A stretch of 35,493 bases of DNA, from the NCBI GenBank assembly GCA_017648065.1, contig JAGCJJ010000078.1, positions 1 through 35,493 on the forward strand, in the 5' to 3' direction. The notes beneath the pieces were generated by a model, which saw only the letters and a program-made list of their open reading frames with translations, ran no database searches and was not told the origin of the DNA. Below, piece by piece: positions 7,697 through 16,523 of the stretch. Source of the stretch: Kiritimatiellia bacterium. Its GTDB lineage: Bacteria > Verrucomicrobiota > Kiritimatiellia > RFP12 > UBA3636. Both the position numbers and the translations under genes were made by a program. Every line of letters starts with the position of its first letter. Position 1 is the stretch's first letter.

Positions 7697-8378
7697 GTGT
7701 CTTACCCCTTCTCTGCTGCTTTGGCTGATAATTTTCCTTCTTGCAGATCCAGACCTTTACGCCGATGATACCTGCAGGAGTATTTGCCTCTGCGAAACCA
7801 TAATCAATATTTGCGCGTAGAGTATGTAGAGGAACCTTGCCCTCCTTCATCCACTCTGTACGTGCGATTTCTGCACCATTGATACGGCCTGCTGCGCTAA
7901 TCTTGATACCATCAACACCTAGATCCAATGCTAGCTTCTGAGCACGCTTCATTGCGCGCTTCATTGCTACGCGGTGTAGGATCTGCTGTGCAATGCTCTC
8001 TGCTACTAGCTTAGCATTTGCATCTGGATCACGAACCTCAACAACCTCAATGTAAACTTCGCGCTTTGTCTTGCGTGCTAGCAAGTCGCTTAGCTTCTTT
8101 GAGCGATCACCCTTGTTACCGATTACGATAGCTGGGCGTGAGGTGTGAATTGTAACACGTACGCGTGCACCGTCTCTCTCGATACGGATATCTGCTACGC
8201 CACCATCCTTACTTTCCTTGTCGGATGGATCCTTCTTTAGCTCATTTGTGACTGTGTCACGAATGATGCAATCTTCCTTTAGAAAATCTCCGAAATTACG
8301 CTTGTCAGCGAACCAGCGTGAGCGCCAGTCCTTATTGACAGCAACACGGAAACCGATAGGATTTACTTTCTGTCCCAA
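7680..8378 (-). CDS. rpsC: 30S ribosomal protein S3 (uS3)
   Basis: The 232-residue protein begins [20 protein letters not shown] and has a type-II KH RNA-binding domain in the first half (with [16 protein letters not shown]) and the C-terminal S3 domain ending [18 protein letters not shown]3 lines the mRNA entry tunnel and has helicase-assisting residues. It is 12 bases after rplV; its last 17 bases overlap rplP. Confidence 0.98.
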   Translation of the reverse strand: MGQKVNPIGFRVAVNKDWRSRWFADKRNFGDFLKEDCIIRDTVTNELKKDPSDKESKDGGVADIRIERDGARVRVTIHTSRPAIVIGNKGDRSKKLSDLLARKTKREVYIEVVEVRDPDANAKLVAESIAQQILHRVAMKRAMKRAQKLALDLGVDGIKISAAGRINGAEIARTEWMKEGKVPLHTLRANIDYGFAEANTPAGIIGVKVWICKKENYQPKQQRRGKTHAANA

Positions 8379-8390
8379 GGCTATACTCCT

Positions 8391-8729
8391 TTACTTTGAT
8401 TCATCAGTAAGAACCACTGTGATGTGGCTCGTCTGTTTTTCAATTGGGCTAGCAGAACCACGGGCACGAGGCCAGAATCTACGCATGCTAACACCCTCAT
8501 CGAATACAGCCTTCTTAACACGTAGTGCATCTACGTCTAGGCCGTTATTGTGCTGCGCATTAGCGATTGCTGACTTCAAAGTTGCCTTTAGAAGCTTTGC
8601 AGCCTTGCGCGGACTATACTCCGTAATATTTAGTGCTTCTGCAGCTGTCTTGCCCACGATTGCGCGAGCTAGATCACGGCCCTTAGAAGCTGAGATACGG
8701 ACATTTTTACTAATTGCTTTGACTTCCAT
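8391..8729 (-). CDS. rplV: 50S ribosomal protein L22 (uL22)
   Basis: From the ATG at 8729 the protein has 112 residues, MEVKAISKNVRISASKGRDL through ITVVLTDESK. The conserved hairpin that reaches into the exit tunnel is around VSMRRFWPRARGSASPI. A GTG at 8738 would add three residues, but the AGGTG ribosome binding site lies between them, six bases before the ATG, so the ATG is preferred. Confidence 0.96.
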   Translation of the reverse strand: MEVKAISKNVRISASKGRDLARAIVGKTAAEALNITEYSPRKAAKLLKATLKSAIANAQHNNGLDVDALRVKKAVFDEGVSMRRFWPRARGSASPIEKQTSHITVVLTDESK

Positions 8730-8745
8730 TGTATACACCTATCGA

Positions 8746-9024
8746 TTACTTTGTAACCTTATCGGTTGTAGCACCATGCTTACGGAAAGTACGGCTTGGA
8801 GCGAACTCGCCTAGGCGATGTCCAACCATATTCTCTGTAATGAAGATTGGTAGGTGCTGTTTGCCATTGTGAATAGCAAATGTGTGGCCGACAAACTCCG
8901 GAATAATCATTGAGCGACGTGACCAAGTCTTGATTGGTAGCTTCTTACCAGACTTGTTCATCTCCTCAACCTTCTTGATTAGATGAGCCTCTACATATGG
9001 GCCCTTTTTAATTGAACGTGCCAT
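8746..9024 (-). CDS. rpsS: 30S ribosomal protein S19 (uS19)
   Basis: The 92-residue protein has the S19 hallmarks [33 protein letters not shown] and [18 protein letters not shown]19 pairs with S13 in the 30S head. It is 8 bases downstream of rplB and 16 bases upstream of rplV. Confidence 0.98.
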   Translation of the reverse strand: MARSIKKGPYVEAHLIKKVEEMNKSGKKLPIKTWSRRSMIIPEFVGHTFAIHNGKQHLPIFITENMVGHRLGEFAPSRTFRKHGATTDKVTK

Positions 9025-9032
9025 GTGTTAGA

Positions 9033-9857
9033 TTACTTTCTGCGCTTTAGGATTAGACGGTCAGAAGCCTTGCGTGGCTTACGTGTCTTACCGCCCTTAG
9101 CTAGCTTGCCCCATGGTGAGCGTGCTGGGCCACCACCAGATGTGCGACCTTCACCACCACCCATTGGGTGATCAACTGGGTTCATAGCAACACCACGTAC
9201 TGTTGGGCGGATACCCAACCAGCGTTTGCGGCCTGCCTTACCAAGCATCAAGCCTTCCAACTCGCCGTTGCCAACCTGGCCAACTGTAGCCATGCAACGA
9301 CCTAGGAACTGACGCTGCTCGCCTGAAGGCATCTTTAGTGTAACCTTCTCACCATCGCGAGCCATAACCTGTGCTCCGTTACCTGCTGAGCGAACTACCT
9401 TTGCACCACGGCCAGGTACTAGCTCTACACAGTGTACTGTCATACCTAGAGGTACCTTAGAAAGTGGTAGGCAGTTACCAACAGTTGCCTCAACATCAAC
9501 ACCTGTCTCAACCTTCTGACCAACTACTAGACCCTCAGGTGCTAGAATGTAACGCTTCTCACCGTCAGCATATGCTAGTAGAGCGATATTTGCTGTGCGG
9601 TTTGGATCATACTCAATTGCCTGTACTGTTGCAGGAATGCCTGCCTTGTTACGTACAAAGTCAATAATACGATAACGACGCTTGTGGCCACCACCGTGAT
9701 GACGTACTGAAATGCGACCAGAACTATCACGACCGCCATTGCGCTTCTTTGCCTTTGTCAAACCACGCTCTGGCTTAGACTTCGTAATTGTATCGAAGGT
9801 TAAGCCTGTTGCGAAACGGCGACTTGGCGTATAGGGTTTATAAGATTTAATTCCCAT
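9033..9857 (-). CDS. rplB: 50S ribosomal protein L2 (uL2)
   Basis: This 274-residue protein has the RNA-binding block [17 protein letters not shown] and the catalytic-centre segment [17 protein letters not shown], including the conserved histidine after VD. L2 is essential for subunit joining and supports peptidyl transfer. It starts 39 bases after rplW, one of the wider gaps in this operon, and has normal length. Confidence 0.98.
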   Translation of the reverse strand: MGIKSYKPYTPSRRFATGLTFDTITKSKPERGLTKAKKRNGGRDSSGRISVRHHGGGHKRRYRIIDFVRNKAGIPATVQAIEYDPNRTANIALLAYADGEKRYILAPEGLVVGQKVETGVDVEATVGNCLPLSKVPLGMTVHCVELVPGRGAKVVRSAGNGAQVMARDGEKVTLKMPSGEQRQFLGRCMATVGQVGNGELEGLMLGKAGRKRWLGIRPTVRGVAMNPVDHPMGGGEGRTSGGGPARSPWGKLAKGGKTRKPRKASDRLILKRRK

Positions 9858-9896
9858 GGATTTTGCTCCGTAAATTTTGCGTTCAAATCAGCCTAA

Positions 9897-10178
9897 TTAG
9901 ATTAGGTCGATTTTATCGCCCTTCTTTAGCGTTACGATAGCACGCTTCCAATCCTGAGCCTTTGTAACCTTGCGATTACGTAGAACTCTCTTCTTTCCTT
10001 CGTAATTCTGCGTATTAACTGAAACAACAGAAACATTGAAAAGCTCTTCTACAGCCTTCTTGATTTCAATCTTGTTTGCAGCCTTTGCTACGCGAAGCAT
10101 ATAGCGGTTTAGGCTTTCCTGATTCTGAAGAGCCTTCTCCGTGCTCATTACGGACTTAATAACATCTTTCTGCATCAT
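9897..10178 (-). CDS. rplW: 50S ribosomal protein L23 (uL23)
   Basis: The 93-residue product has STEKALQNQE near the start, NKIEIKKAVEELFNVSVVSV in the middle, and a basic RVLRNRKVTKAQDWKRA segment. L23 sits at the tunnel exit and docks trigger factor and SRP. It lies 5 bases after rplD. Confidence 0.96.
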   Translation of the reverse strand: MMQKDVIKSVMSTEKALQNQESLNRYMLRVAKAANKIEIKKAVEELFNVSVVSVNTQNYEGKKRVLRNRKVTKAQDWKRAIVTLKKGDKIDLI

Positions 10179-10183
10179 AACGT

Positions 10184-10828
10184 TTATGCCTCCTCTACGA
10201 TTGACTCACCCTCAAGGCGTGTCTGTAGCTGCTCCCATGCAGCACGTGTTACCACTACTGCTGGATAACGCAAAATTTGATAAACGCTGCAATCACGAGC
10301 GCGAGAAACCTCAACACCTGGTACATTGCGTGCAGATAGGCTTAGATTCTTATCTACAGCTAGTGTAACAACTAGTGCTGATGGAGCCTCTAGTGCCTTA
10401 AGAGTAGCAACTAGCTCCTTTGTCTTTGGCTCTGCAAAGCTTAGATCCTCAACAATCTTCACTGCACCATTTGCGATACGCTCGCTAAGTGCGCGACGGA
10501 ATGCTAGGCGAGAAACCTTCTTGTTTAGCTTTACGGAGTAATCGCGTGGGTGAGGACCAAATGCAACACCACCACCGCGCCATACTGGAGACTGGCGTAG
10601 ACCTGCGCGAGCACGGCCTGTACCCTTCTGCTTCCATGGCTTCTTGTTTGAACCAGCAACCTCACCCTTTGTTAGAGTTGATGCTGTACCTGCACGATAG
10701 CAAGCCTGATTACCGACAACAACGTCGCGTACTGCCTGCTCACCGCGGTCTAAAACCATAATCTCGTCAGCGACATTAACATCGCCCTTTACTTGGCCAT
10801 CGCGGCCATACATAGTAATTGTAGCCAT
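10184..10828 (-). CDS. rplD: 50S ribosomal protein L4 (uL4)
   Basis: The 214-residue protein has the long L4 tunnel loop KKPWKQKGTGRARAGLRQSP followed by WRGGGVAFGPHPRDYS. L4 lines the exit tunnel and in E. coli also represses the S10 operon. Its ATG shares a base with the rplC stop (TAATG). Of 13 leucine codons I read in it, 11 are CTA, which illustrates the codon habit of this ribosomal cluster. Confidence 0.97.
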   Translation of the reverse strand: MATITMYGRDGQVKGDVNVADEIMVLDRGEQAVRDVVVGNQACYRAGTASTLTKGEVAGSNKKPWKQKGTGRARAGLRQSPVWRGGGVAFGPHPRDYSVKLNKKVSRLAFRRALSERIANGAVKIVEDLSFAEPKTKELVATLKALEAPSALVVTLAVDKNLSLSARNVPGVEVSRARDCSVYQILRYPAVVVTRAAWEQLQTRLEGESIVEEA

Positions 10829-11469
10829 TATGCCTTCACCGCCTTCTTGATTGACTTACGAACGATTACCATGCCACCGTTTGGTCCAGGAATTGCGCCC
10901 TTAACTAGAATGATATTCTGCTCTGGACGAACCTGTACAACCTTTAGATTCTGAGTTGTTACGCGGCGAGCACCCATATGACCTGGCATTGGGTGACCCT
11001 TCTCAACAGAACCTGGGTCCTGACGCATACCAATAGAACCTGGACGGCGCTTTGTGTGTGAGCCGTGAGTCATAGGACCACCCTGGAAGCTCCAGCGCTT
11101 CATAACGCCCTGGAAACCGTGACCCTTGCTTGTTCCAATTACATCTACATAGCCGATGTTCTCAAACACAGATACTGTGTAAACATCACCAGCCTTTACC
11201 TCTTCGCCCGCATCTGCCTTGAACTCACGTAGTACGCGTACTGGTGTCTCTAGACCAGCCTTAGCGCAGTGAGCGACCTCTGCCTTGCTCAAGCGAGAAG
11301 CCTTCTGCGAACCCCAACCTAGCTGAACAGCCTCATAGCCATCCTTCTCAGTTGTCTTTACCTGTACAACGGGACATGGGCCCGCTTCAATGACTGTTAC
11401 AGGAATGCGAACTCCGTCAGCATCCCAAATCTGAGTCATTCCAATTTTCTTTCCGATCAAGCCTTCCAT
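10828..11469 (-). CDS. rplC: 50S ribosomal protein L3 (uL3)
   Basis: The 213-residue protein opens [19 protein letters not shown] and has the central extension [20 protein letters not shown] and [20 protein letters not shown], which reaches toward the peptidyl-transferase centre. L3 is one of the first proteins to bind 23S rRNA. It lies 3 bases after rpsJ. Confidence 0.98.
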   Translation of the reverse strand: MEGLIGKKIGMTQIWDADGVRIPVTVIEAGPCPVVQVKTTEKDGYEAVQLGWGSQKASRLSKAEVAHCAKAGLETPVRVLREFKADAGEEVKAGDVYTVSVFENIGYVDVIGTSKGHGFQGVMKRWSFQGGPMTHGSHTKRRPGSIGMRQDPGSVEKGHPMPGHMGARRVTTQNLKVVQVRPEQNIILVKGAIPGPNGGMVIVRKSIKKAVKA

Positions 11470-11472
11470 TCT

Positions 11473-11790
11473 TTACCCCTGAATCGTCTTGATGGTTACA
11501 AACACACCAGCTGCTAGATTTAGCTTCTTTAGCTCATCTACTGTCTTAGCTGTTGGGCCTACAATGTCAAGCATGCGCTTATGAGTGCGCATCTCGAACT
11601 GATCCATTGATTTCTTATCTACGTGCGGACTGCGATTAACTGTGAATCGCTCGATACGCGTCGGTAGTGGTACAGGTCCAACAACCTGTGAACCAGTTCT
11701 ACGAGCGGTTTCGATGATCTCAGACACAGCGTGATCTAGCACTCTGTGATCGTAAGCCTGCATCTTAATTCTTATGCGTTGATTCTGCAT
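11473..11790 (-). CDS. rpsJ: 30S ribosomal protein S10 (uS10, NusE)
   Basis: This 105-residue protein has [20 protein letters not shown] and the signature [21 protein letters not shown]10 belongs to the 30S head and doubles as NusE in antitermination with NusG. It begins only 5 bases after the fusA stop; its AGGTAA ribosome binding site overlaps that stop codon. In many bacteria tuf lies between fusA and rpsJ; here it is absent. Confidence 0.98.
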   Translation of the reverse strand: MQNQRIRIKMQAYDHRVLDHAVSEIIETARRTGSQVVGPVPLPTRIERFTVNRSPHVDKKSMDQFEMRTHKRMLDIVGPTAKTVDELKKLNLAAGVFVTIKTIQG

Positions 11791-11795
11791 TAGTG

Positions 11796-13919
11796 TTACC
11801 TGTTCAATATTGCTTCTTTGACTGCCTGTGGTACAATAGCAAACTGCTCAGGCTCCATAGAGTAGGAAGCCCTACCTCTGGAGAGAGAGCGTATTGCAGT
11901 AGAATACCCAAACAATTCTGCCAATGGCACGTCCGCTTTGATGGCCTGCATGTCACCACGAGTATCCATCTCACGCACCTGTCCACGGCGCCCGTTCAAG
12001 TCACCCATGAGATCACCTGTATACTCAGGTGGTGCCACGAGTTCGACTGACATAATTGGCTCGAGCAATTCGGGAGCGGCTGCACTCGCAGCATCCCGAA
12101 ACGCCATGATTGCGGCAGTGCGGAACGCCATTTCCGTAGCAGAATCATTATCAACGATTCCACCACCTGTAATGCGGACTTGAATGTCCTGCATTGGAAG
12201 TCGCGCTAGCACGCCTGTTAAAATCGCATCCTGCACACCCTGCTCGATGGATGTCCAGAATTCAGGCGGCACGGTGTTTCGAGGTGGTTTAACTTCGATA
12301 GAGTTACCTTTTCCTCGCGCCCCCGCCGACACGTGGAGGGCCACTGTCGCCGCCTGGCGTTTGCCACCAAATTCACGGTCGAACGTATAAGTTGCGTCCG
12401 CTTCCTTGGTAAGCGTCTCGTAATAGGAGACCATTGGCTTGCCTGCATTGGCTGGCACCTTAAACTCTCTCAAGAGTCTATCTCGTAGAATTTCTAGGTG
12501 TAGCTCGCCCATACCGCTCATGATTGTCTGCCCGGTCTCGCCGTCAATTCTTACACGACATGTAGGATCTTCATCAGAAAGCATCTGTAGAGCTTCCTCA
12601 AGCTTATCCTTGTCGCCACGGCTCTTTGGTTCAATTGCCATGAACATTACAGGCTCAGGAAATTCAATTCTATCAAGTGCAATCTGTGCCTGTTCAGCAC
12701 AGAGTGTATCACCTGTAGTAAACTTCCCGATTCCGGCCATCACACCAATTTCACCGCTGTAAATCGTCTCTGTATCGGTCTGACTATTAGAATGCATACG
12801 AATTAGTCTACCGACGCGCTCTCTTGTCTTTGTACGTGGGTTATAAACATTCTGGCCCTTCTTTAGCTTACCAGAATAGATACGTACAAATAGTAGGCGG
12901 CCTAGATAAGGGTCAACAGCCACCTTAAAAATCAATCCTGCTAGCGGAGCACTATCATCTGCTGGGCGCTCAGCCTGATTGCCTGTCTTTATTTCAGTAC
13001 CTGTAACAGCTGGTACATCTAGTGGTGAAGGCAAATACCAGACAACAGCGTCTAGCAGAGCCTGCACACCCTTATTCTTCAAAGCTGTTCCGCAAAGCAC
13101 TGGAACAACCTTGCCTGAGATTACTGCACTGCGGATTGCGCTTCTGATGATCTCAGAAGAAATCTCGCCACCCTCTAGATAAGCATCTGCAAGAGCCTCG
13201 TCATCATTTGCAAGAGTTTCAATCATACTCTCGCGTGCTGCCTCAGCCTCTGCAAGCATATCTGCAGGAATTTCGCTAACTACAGGATGAGCACCCAAAT
13301 CCTCGCTCTTGTACACAACTGCCTTCATCTCGATTAGGTCAATTGCGCCTTCGAAGGTTTCAGCTGCACCAATTGGAAGCTGAAGTGGAACTGCATTTGC
13401 CTTTAGCTTAGTACGAATCTCAGAAACCACGCGGCTAAAATCTGCACCCATACGATCCATCTTATTGATGAATGCGATACGTGGTACATTATAGCGATTG
13501 GCCTGTCTCCAAACAGTCTCAGACTGTGGCTGAACACCACCAACAGCGCAGAAAACACCAACAGCGCCATCTAGGACGCGAAGTGCTCTCTCAACCTCAA
13601 CAGTAAAGTCTACGTGTCCTGGAGTATCGATAAGGTTAATCTGCTTACCAAGCCACTCGCAAGTTGTAGCTGCTGAAGTAATAGTGATTCCTCTCTCACG
13701 CTCCTGAATCATCCAGTCCATTGTTGCAGTACCATCATGTACTTCACCAATCTTGTGAACAACACCAGCGTAATAAAGAATGCGCTCTGAAACTGTTGTC
13801 TTTCCGGCATCAATGTGAGCAATAATGCCAATATCACGCAAATCACATAGCTCGTGTGTACGGCCTGCGCTTGCGCCATCTGCATTCTTACCTTTTACAA
13901 CTGAATCTTTCTCAGCCAC
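11796..13919 (-). CDS. fusA: Translation elongation factor G (EF-G)
   Basis: EF-G moves tRNAs and mRNA through the ribosome after each peptide bond, using GTP. The 707-residue protein carries the G domain motifs AHIDAGKT (34-41), DTPGHVDF (98-105, with catalytic His102) and NKMD (about 152-155), then domains II-V. About 28 residues precede the G-domain strand, longer than usual. The start is a GTG at 13919 with GGAG seven bases upstream. Codon use changes around 12475 (about residue 481, start of domain IV): upstream leucines are mostly CTA/CTT, while in the last 220 residues they are mostly CTC/TTG, with many GCG, CGA and CGC codons. This hints at recombination. The reading frame is intact. 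Confidence 0.97.
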   Translation of the reverse strand: MAEKDSVVKGKNADGASAGRTHELCDLRDIGIIAHIDAGKTTVSERILYYAGVVHKIGEVHDGTATMDWMIQERERGITITSAATTCEWLGKQINLIDTPGHVDFTVEVERALRVLDGAVGVFCAVGGVQPQSETVWRQANRYNVPRIAFINKMDRMGADFSRVVSEIRTKLKANAVPLQLPIGAAETFEGAIDLIEMKAVVYKSEDLGAHPVVSEIPADMLAEAEAARESMIETLANDDEALADAYLEGGEISSEIIRSAIRSAVISGKVVPVLCGTALKNKGVQALLDAVVWYLPSPLDVPAVTGTEIKTGNQAERPADDSAPLAGLIFKVAVDPYLGRLLFVRIYSGKLKKGQNVYNPRTKTRERVGRLIRMHSNSQTDTETIYSGEIGVMAGIGKFTTGDTLCAEQAQIALDRIEFPEPVMFMAIEPKSRGDKDKLEEALQMLSDEDPTCRVRIDGETGQTIMSGMGELHLEILRDRLLREFKVPANAGKPMVSYYETLTKEADATYTFDREFGGKRQAATVALHVSAGARGKGNSIEVKPPRNTVPPEFWTSIEQGVQDAILTGVLARLPMQDIQVRITGGGIVDNDSATEMAFRTAAIMAFRDAASAAAPELLEPIMSVELVAPPEYTGDLMGDLNGRRGQVREMDTRGDMQAIKADVPLAELFGYSTAIRSLSRGRASYSMEPEQFAIVPQAVKEAILNR

Positions 13920-13971
13920 AATAATTCTCCGGAAAGGGGTCTTCTATTACGTTCTATTTTCAAAGATCTAT

Positions 13972-13995
13972 GCCACCCACCTCTGTTTGGGAGGC
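13972..13995 (-). promoter_or_regulatory. Second hairpin of the rpsG-fusA leader
   Basis: GCCACCC (13972-13978) pairs with GGGAGGC (13989-13995) with one central mismatch around a 10-base loop. It lies next to the stronger hairpin at 13997-14029, giving two tandem stem-loops between rpsG and fusA. No T-run follows, so a terminator is unlikely; control of fusA or rpsG is possible. Confidence 0.45.
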
Positions 13996-13996
13996 T

Positions 13997-14029
13997 TCTC
14001 CAGGTAGGCTCATGCGAACCTACCGGAGA
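13997..14029 (-). promoter_or_regulatory. Strong hairpin between rpsG and fusA, candidate S7-type regulatory structure
   Basis: TCTCC and GGTAGG (13997-14008, one bulged A) pair with CCTACC and GGAGA (14019-14029), giving 11 base pairs around a 10-base loop. The 132-base rpsG-fusA gap is the only long one in the str/S10/spc unit. In E. coli, S7 represses its own operon by binding a structured spacer, there located between rpsL and rpsG; here that gap is only 16 bases, so a shifted site is plausible. Confidence 0.5.
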
Positions 14030-14051
14030 CAAATTCACGCATTAGCAAAAA

Positions 14052-14567
14052 TTACCAAGCGTAGTGAGCAAAAGCCTTATTAGCTTGTGCCATCTTGTGT
14101 GTATCATCGCGCTTCTTGATGATATTGCCCTGGCCATTGTATGCATCGATGATTTCGAGTGCAACTGCCTTTGGCATACCAACGCCACGACGACCACCAG
14201 CAAAGGTTGTTAACCAGCGTAGAGCAAGAGCTAGCTGACGAGCAGGCTTAATCTCTACTGGAACCTGGTATGTTGAACCACCAACGCGGCGGCTCTTAAC
14301 CTCTACTTTAGGCTTCATGTTATTTACAGCCTTGTCTACTACCTCTAGAGCGATATCTGCTGCAGCTGGGTCCATGCCCTCTGCTAGCTTGATCTTGCCA
14401 GCCTCAATGCTGCTGCCAATCTCTTCGATAGCTCCATAAACAATGCGCTGAGCTGTAGTCTTCTTACCGCTACGCATTAGGTAGTTAATCATATGTGCAA
14501 CCATCTCGCTGCCATATTTTGGGTCAATCTGCTGTGGGCGCTTGACTGTCTTACGTCTTCTTGACAT
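14052..14567 (-). CDS. rpsG: 30S ribosomal protein S7 (uS7)
   Basis: The protein has 171 residues against about 156 for E. coli-type S7. The extra residues are near positions 52-70 (SSIEAGKIKLAEGMDPAAA). The rest is standard: SRRRKTVKRPQQIDPKYGSE, KPKVEVKSRRVGGSTYQVPV and a C-terminus ending KAFAHYAW. S7 nucleates the 30S head and contacts E-site tRNA. It is 16 bases downstream of rpsL, and 132 bases upstream of fusA with hairpins in between. Confidence 0.97.
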   Translation of the reverse strand: MSRRRKTVKRPQQIDPKYGSEMVAHMINYLMRSGKKTTAQRIVYGAIEEIGSSIEAGKIKLAEGMDPAAADIALEVVDKAVNNMKPKVEVKSRRVGGSTYQVPVEIKPARQLALALRWLTTFAGGRRGVGMPKAVALEIIDAYNGQGNIIKKRDDTHKMAQANKAFAHYAW

Positions 14568-14583
14568 ATTCTATTAACTCCGA

Positions 14584-14955
14584 TTACTTACCGCGTTTAA
14601 CGCCGTACTTAGAACGGCCGCGCTTACGTCCATTAACACCTAGGCAGTCCAAAGAACCGCGTACAACATGATAACGAACACCTGGAAGGTCAGCTACACG
14701 TCCACCACGGACTAGAACAACGCTATGCTCCTGTAGATTATGACCCTCACCGCCAATATAAGCGGTAACCTCATAGCCAGTTGTTAAGCGGACACGGCAA
14801 ACCTTACGCAAAGCTGAGTTTGGCTTCTTAGGAGTCTGTGTCTTTACAACTAGACAAACGCCACGACGTTGTGGGCAATTTTTTAGAGCCGTTGACTTGC
14901 TCTTCTTAGGAAGAGTCTGACGGCCTTTTCTGATTAATTGATTAATTGTAGGCAT
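14584..14955 (-). CDS. rpsL: 30S ribosomal protein S12 (uS12)
   Basis: The 123-residue protein begins [20 protein letters not shown] and carries the decoding-centre loops [11 protein letters not shown] and [11 protein letters not shown], where streptomycin-resistance changes arise in other bacteria. A reading frame open to 15009 is rejected as the start: the promoter -10 element lies at 15011-15016, so transcription begins too close, and the family starts with MPT. The ribosome binding site is weak (AAGAA). It is the first gene of the long ribosomal-protein unit. Confidence 0.97.
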   Translation of the reverse strand: MPTINQLIRKGRQTLPKKSKSTALKNCPQRRGVCLVVKTQTPKKPNSALRKVCRVRLTTGYEVTAYIGGEGHNLQEHSVVLVRGGRVADLPGVRYHVVRGSLDCLGVNGRKRGRSKYGVKRGK

Positions 14956-15010
14956 AATTTTTCTTAATTCGTTCTTCTTTGCTACACTTCTTCTATGCAA
15001 AGGAAGCACT

Positions 15011-15040
15011 AATTTACCATAACTCTTGATAGCATTGCAA
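15011..15040 (-). promoter_or_regulatory. Promoter of the str-S10-spc ribosomal-protein unit
   Basis: On the minus strand, TTGCAA (15035-15040) is 18 bases from TAAATT (15011-15016), which is preceded by TGG as an extended -10. The 18-base core 15010-15027 is identical to 2419-2436 upstream of rpmG. T/A runs lie upstream. Transcription would begin about 50 bases before rpsL. Confidence 0.72.
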
Positions 15041-15169
15041 GAGAAAAAACGATAAAAAAATATTTTTTTTAATTTTTTTTTAATAAATTTAGCACATCAC
15101 GTTGCTTTTATATATATTATTTGTTCGCGCGCGCGATGGTCATATAAATTGTTGATATTTATTTTTAAT

Positions 15170-16300
15170 TTAATCATCAACACTGAGCTGAGAATCACCC
15201 ATCTTTGTTATATTATCTTTAACTTCGTCTAGGATTTCCTCATACTCTTGCATCAAATTACGCAATCCTTCACATGTATCAGAAGCTGTTATTGCTAACT
15301 TCTTCACTTCATCACCTTGTGCATTGCTGCGAATTTTCTCTATGTATGAAGACAACTCTTCAAGATTTGCTAAAAAGCAATTTTGAATTTCTTCAAAGCG
15401 ACTAATTGATCCAGTCATGTAACTCAAGTTCTTTTCTGAGTACATCATTCTATCGCGTTCAGTAAGGTCTGTAAAAGAAACAACAGCTCCTACAACCTCA
15501 CCATTTGTATTGCGATTACATGCTGCTCGAATTTGAGCGCGGAAAGGTGTACCATCTGCTCTCTTGGCAACTACTACACCATCAGTCGTAAAATTCTCGC
15601 CAGACAAGCACTGAATAATTGCTGTACCATCAGCTGGATTTAAGAACAAAATTCCCAAGTTATGATTAATGATATCAGCAGGTGATGGCAATCCCCAGAT
15701 TCTTGCAACAGCTGGGTTAGCATACTCAACAACAGAATTTAGATCAATTACCACAATTGCATCGCTTGAGTTCTGCAATGCGGTGTGTTCTGTACGTAGC
15801 ATTTCATCCTGCTGAATACGCGTAGTAATATCACGAATAAAAAACGTTAAATGTGGTGTTGAAAGTCTAATCTGACTTACGGCTATTTCTGCATGGAAAA
15901 ATGTGCCATCAACTCGCTGACAAACAGCTGTCATTAATGTAAAGCGTTCACATTGCACATTCTCGTAAAGTGTTCGTATGATTTCATCATCCATACCGGC
16001 AACAACATCAGAAATGTCCAAATCGCACAAATCTTCCTGTGTATAACCAAAATAGTCAAGTGCGCGACGATTTACATCGCGAATGCGTCCATGCAAATCA
16101 GTAATAATACCAGCATCATATACATTTTGAAAAAGCTCTGTATAGCTACGTGTCTTTCCCCCGTCAACAGCTCCAGCAGTCAAAATAATCTTCTTTTGAG
16201 ATGCTACAACTTGAGCCTTAGGACGCTCCCTTAAAGGAACCTCTGGGATATCAGGAATCAAATCGATACGCATTGTGCTAGATTTACTTAGATTTTTCAT
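15170..16300 (-). CDS. Protein with two PAS domains and no recognisable output domain
   Basis: The 376-residue protein has PAS domain 1 at about 52-160 (TELFQNVYDAGIITDLHGRI to FFIRDITTR) and PAS domain 2 at about 174-283 (LQNSSDAIVVIDLNSVVEYA to VVSFTDLTERD). PAS domains sense small ligands, redox state or light, or mediate protein contacts. The remaining 90 residues look helical (EEIQNCFLANLEELSSYIEK), rather like a dimerisation region, but no kinase ATPase, GGDEF, phosphatase or DNA-binding domain follows. There is no signal peptide, so it is probably cytoplasmic. It follows a 50-residue membrane protein and a zinc-ribbon protein, probably one operon. It may pass signals through a partner. 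The start has only a distant AAAGGG. Confidence 0.85.
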   Translation of the reverse strand: MKNLSKSSTMRIDLIPDIPEVPLRERPKAQVVASQKKIILTAGAVDGGKTRSYTELFQNVYDAGIITDLHGRIRDVNRRALDYFGYTQEDLCDLDISDVVAGMDDEIIRTLYENVQCERFTLMTAVCQRVDGTFFHAEIAVSQIRLSTPHLTFFIRDITTRIQQDEMLRTEHTALQNSSDAIVVIDLNSVVEYANPAVARIWGLPSPADIINHNLGILFLNPADGTAIIQCLSGENFTTDGVVVAKRADGTPFRAQIRAACNRNTNGEVVGAVVSFTDLTERDRMMYSEKNLSYMTGSISRFEEIQNCFLANLEELSSYIEKIRSNAQGDEVKKLAITASDTCEGLRNLMQEYEEILDEVKDNITKMGDSQLSVDD

Positions 16301-16356
16301 GTTTTAGCAAAACCCTTTAACTTAATTTTATAAAATATACTACTTAATTTATTGTA

Positions 16357-16509
16357 TTAAAAAAAGAAACGAACAATACACCCTACAATAAATATAAAAA
16401 TAATTACTGCAATAGCTTTTTGTTCTCTAAATGTAAGCCTTGTATTGGCAGAAACAAGAAGGCGACCAGACTTTGTCAATGCTCTGATTTTTTCAAAAAA
16501 AGACATCAT
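16357..16509 (-). CDS. Small single-pass membrane protein, 50 residues
   Basis: The frame begins MMSFFEKIRALTKSGRLLVS, continues with NTRLTFREQ, and ends in a hydrophobic helix with a basic edge (AVIIFIFIVGCIVR, about 34-47). The start lies 14 bases after the zinc-ribbon gene, in the same direction, and the PAS gene begins 56 bases after its stop, so it fits an operon. No clear ribosome binding site is seen, which lowers confidence. I do not recognise a family; the LTFREQ plus membrane helix pattern vaguely recalls the membrane anchor at the start of some PVC helix-hairpin-helix proteins. Confidence 0.5.
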   Translation of the reverse strand: MMSFFEKIRALTKSGRLLVSANTRLTFREQKAIAVIIFIFIVGCIVRFFF

Positions 16510-16523
16510 TTTGTGTAATCAAA

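Noticed and set aside
14956-15009. 18-residue N-terminal extension of S12
   Set aside because: Its start would be at or above the transcription start predicted from the -10 element at 15011-15016, and all S12 proteins begin at MPT.
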